Source: Microbulbifer aggregans
GTDB taxonomy: Bacteria > Pseudomonadota > Gammaproteobacteria > Pseudomonadales > Cellvibrionaceae
DNA: 64,000 nucleotides
NCBI RefSeq assembly: GCF_001750105.1
Contig: NZ_CP014143.1
Coordinates: 3,131,501-3,195,500 of the forward strand
Reading direction: 5' to 3'
Both the position numbers and the translations under genes were made by a program. The stretch's first letter is position 1. Every line of letters begins with the position of its first letter. Below the pieces are notes generated by a model. It did no database searches. It saw only the letters and a list, made by a program, of their open reading frames with translations, and was not told where the DNA came from. Shown here one piece after another: positions 63,844-64,000 of this stretch.

Positions 63844-64000
63844 ATGGCCGTTGTAGCTGTATGGAAATGCGATAGAGACGGAGCAATGTTCGACAACAAA
63901 AAAGACGCCGAAGAACACGACAAGATGCTGGAGCTCGCCGCCAACATCACTTCCCTGATCGAGCGCCACGTGGATGGCATCTCAGAAGAGGTTGGCGAGG
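63844..64000 (+). CDS. yebG: YebG-family SOS protein, 5' part (continues beyond the window)
   Basis: The first 52 codons are present; the window edge cuts the rest. The start MAVVAVWKCDRDG and MFDNKKDAEEHDKMLELAANITSLIERHV match YebG, a small LexA-regulated protein of unclear function (the Escherichia protein begins with a similar MAV and DKMLDLADLL region). GGAGG at 63834-63838 precedes the ATG by five bases. Two LexA-like boxes upstream support DNA-damage induction. Confidence 0.85.
   Translation, partial: MAVVAVWKCDRDGAMFDNKKDAEEHDKMLELAANITSLIERHVDGISEEVGE

Noticed and set aside
1..64000. Mobile elements, prophage or CRISPR
   Set aside because: No transposase, integrase, phage genes, spaced direct repeats or terminal inverted repeats were seen; gene order and codon use look uniform.

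Overview
The window looks like chromosomal DNA of a free-living, aerobic, probably marine gammaproteobacterium. The GC-rich codon use, many outer-membrane lipoproteins, a YebG gene behind LexA-type boxes, a PutA without its DNA-binding domain and several secreted sulfatases all fit a Cellvibrionales-like organism (Microbulbifer/Halieaceae style). That placement is inference from gene content; no rRNA or other phylogenetic marker is present. I see no transposase, integrase, phage gene, CRISPR array, rRNA or tRNA.

Layout. (1) 1-10.9 kb: an exported hydrolase/redox island with three formylglycine-type sulfatases (two of them lipoproteins on long flexible linkers), a zinc alcohol dehydrogenase, a cupin, a secreted HAD phosphatase and an eight-haem cytochrome c/TPR lipoprotein. 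(2) 11-17.5 kb: two tandem paralogous AraC regulators, an EthA-like flavin monooxygenase, a four-helix membrane protein and a phospholipase D/cardiolipin-synthase-like lipoprotein. (3) 17.5-25.3 kb, minus strand: OsmC, an operon of two outer-membrane barrels and an SdsA-type alkylsulfatase, then a probable lrp-eamA-acyl-CoA dehydrogenase unit facing putA. (4) 25.5-28.6 kb: putA. (5) 29-37 kb: a divergent ECF sigma/ChrR anti-sigma pair and a seven-gene minus-strand lipid operon (SnoaL-like, SDR, FAD oxidoreductase, DUF1365, CFA-synthase-like methyltransferase, DUF2878, unknown exported protein). This gene set is tied to singlet-oxygen responses and furan/cyclopropane fatty-acid chemistry in other bacteria. 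(6) 37-43.6 kb: a giant fused indolepyruvate:ferredoxin oxidoreductase divergent from a second Lrp regulator, a DUF2905 protein and an exported amidohydrolase. (7) 43.9-46 kb: an autotransporter-like protein with two tiers of tandem proline-rich repeats. (8) 46-51.6 kb: an M3 oligopeptidase lipoprotein and a glycosyltransferase/YrbL/glycosyltransferase cluster. (9) 51.9-56.8 kb: GST, class II DAHP synthase, aromatic aminotransferase, and a MarR regulator sharing palindromic operators with maleylacetoacetate isomerase. (10) 57-64 kb: MscS channel, membrane dipeptidase, LEA-like lipoprotein, a second ECF sigma/anti-sigma operon with a coiled-coil DUF6249-like membrane protein, DUF924, LysE exporter and the start of yebG.

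Themes. Sulfate-ester and lipid/aromatic breakdown (four sulfatases of two unrelated folds, FadL, a monooxygenase, acyl-CoA dehydrogenase) sits next to amino-acid catabolism (PutA, indolepyruvate oxidoreductase, aminotransferase, MaiA). Each amino-acid locus has its own adjacent Lrp or MarR regulator. Two ECF sigma systems suggest membrane and oxidative stress control.

The least explained features are: the sulfatase/HAD/octahaem island; the repeat-bearing autotransporter; a 16-bp element repeated at nearly the same distance upstream of two minus-strand transcription units; the ECF/DUF6249 operon; and an orphan minus-strand terminator with a structured stretch next to yebG that may mark a small RNA.
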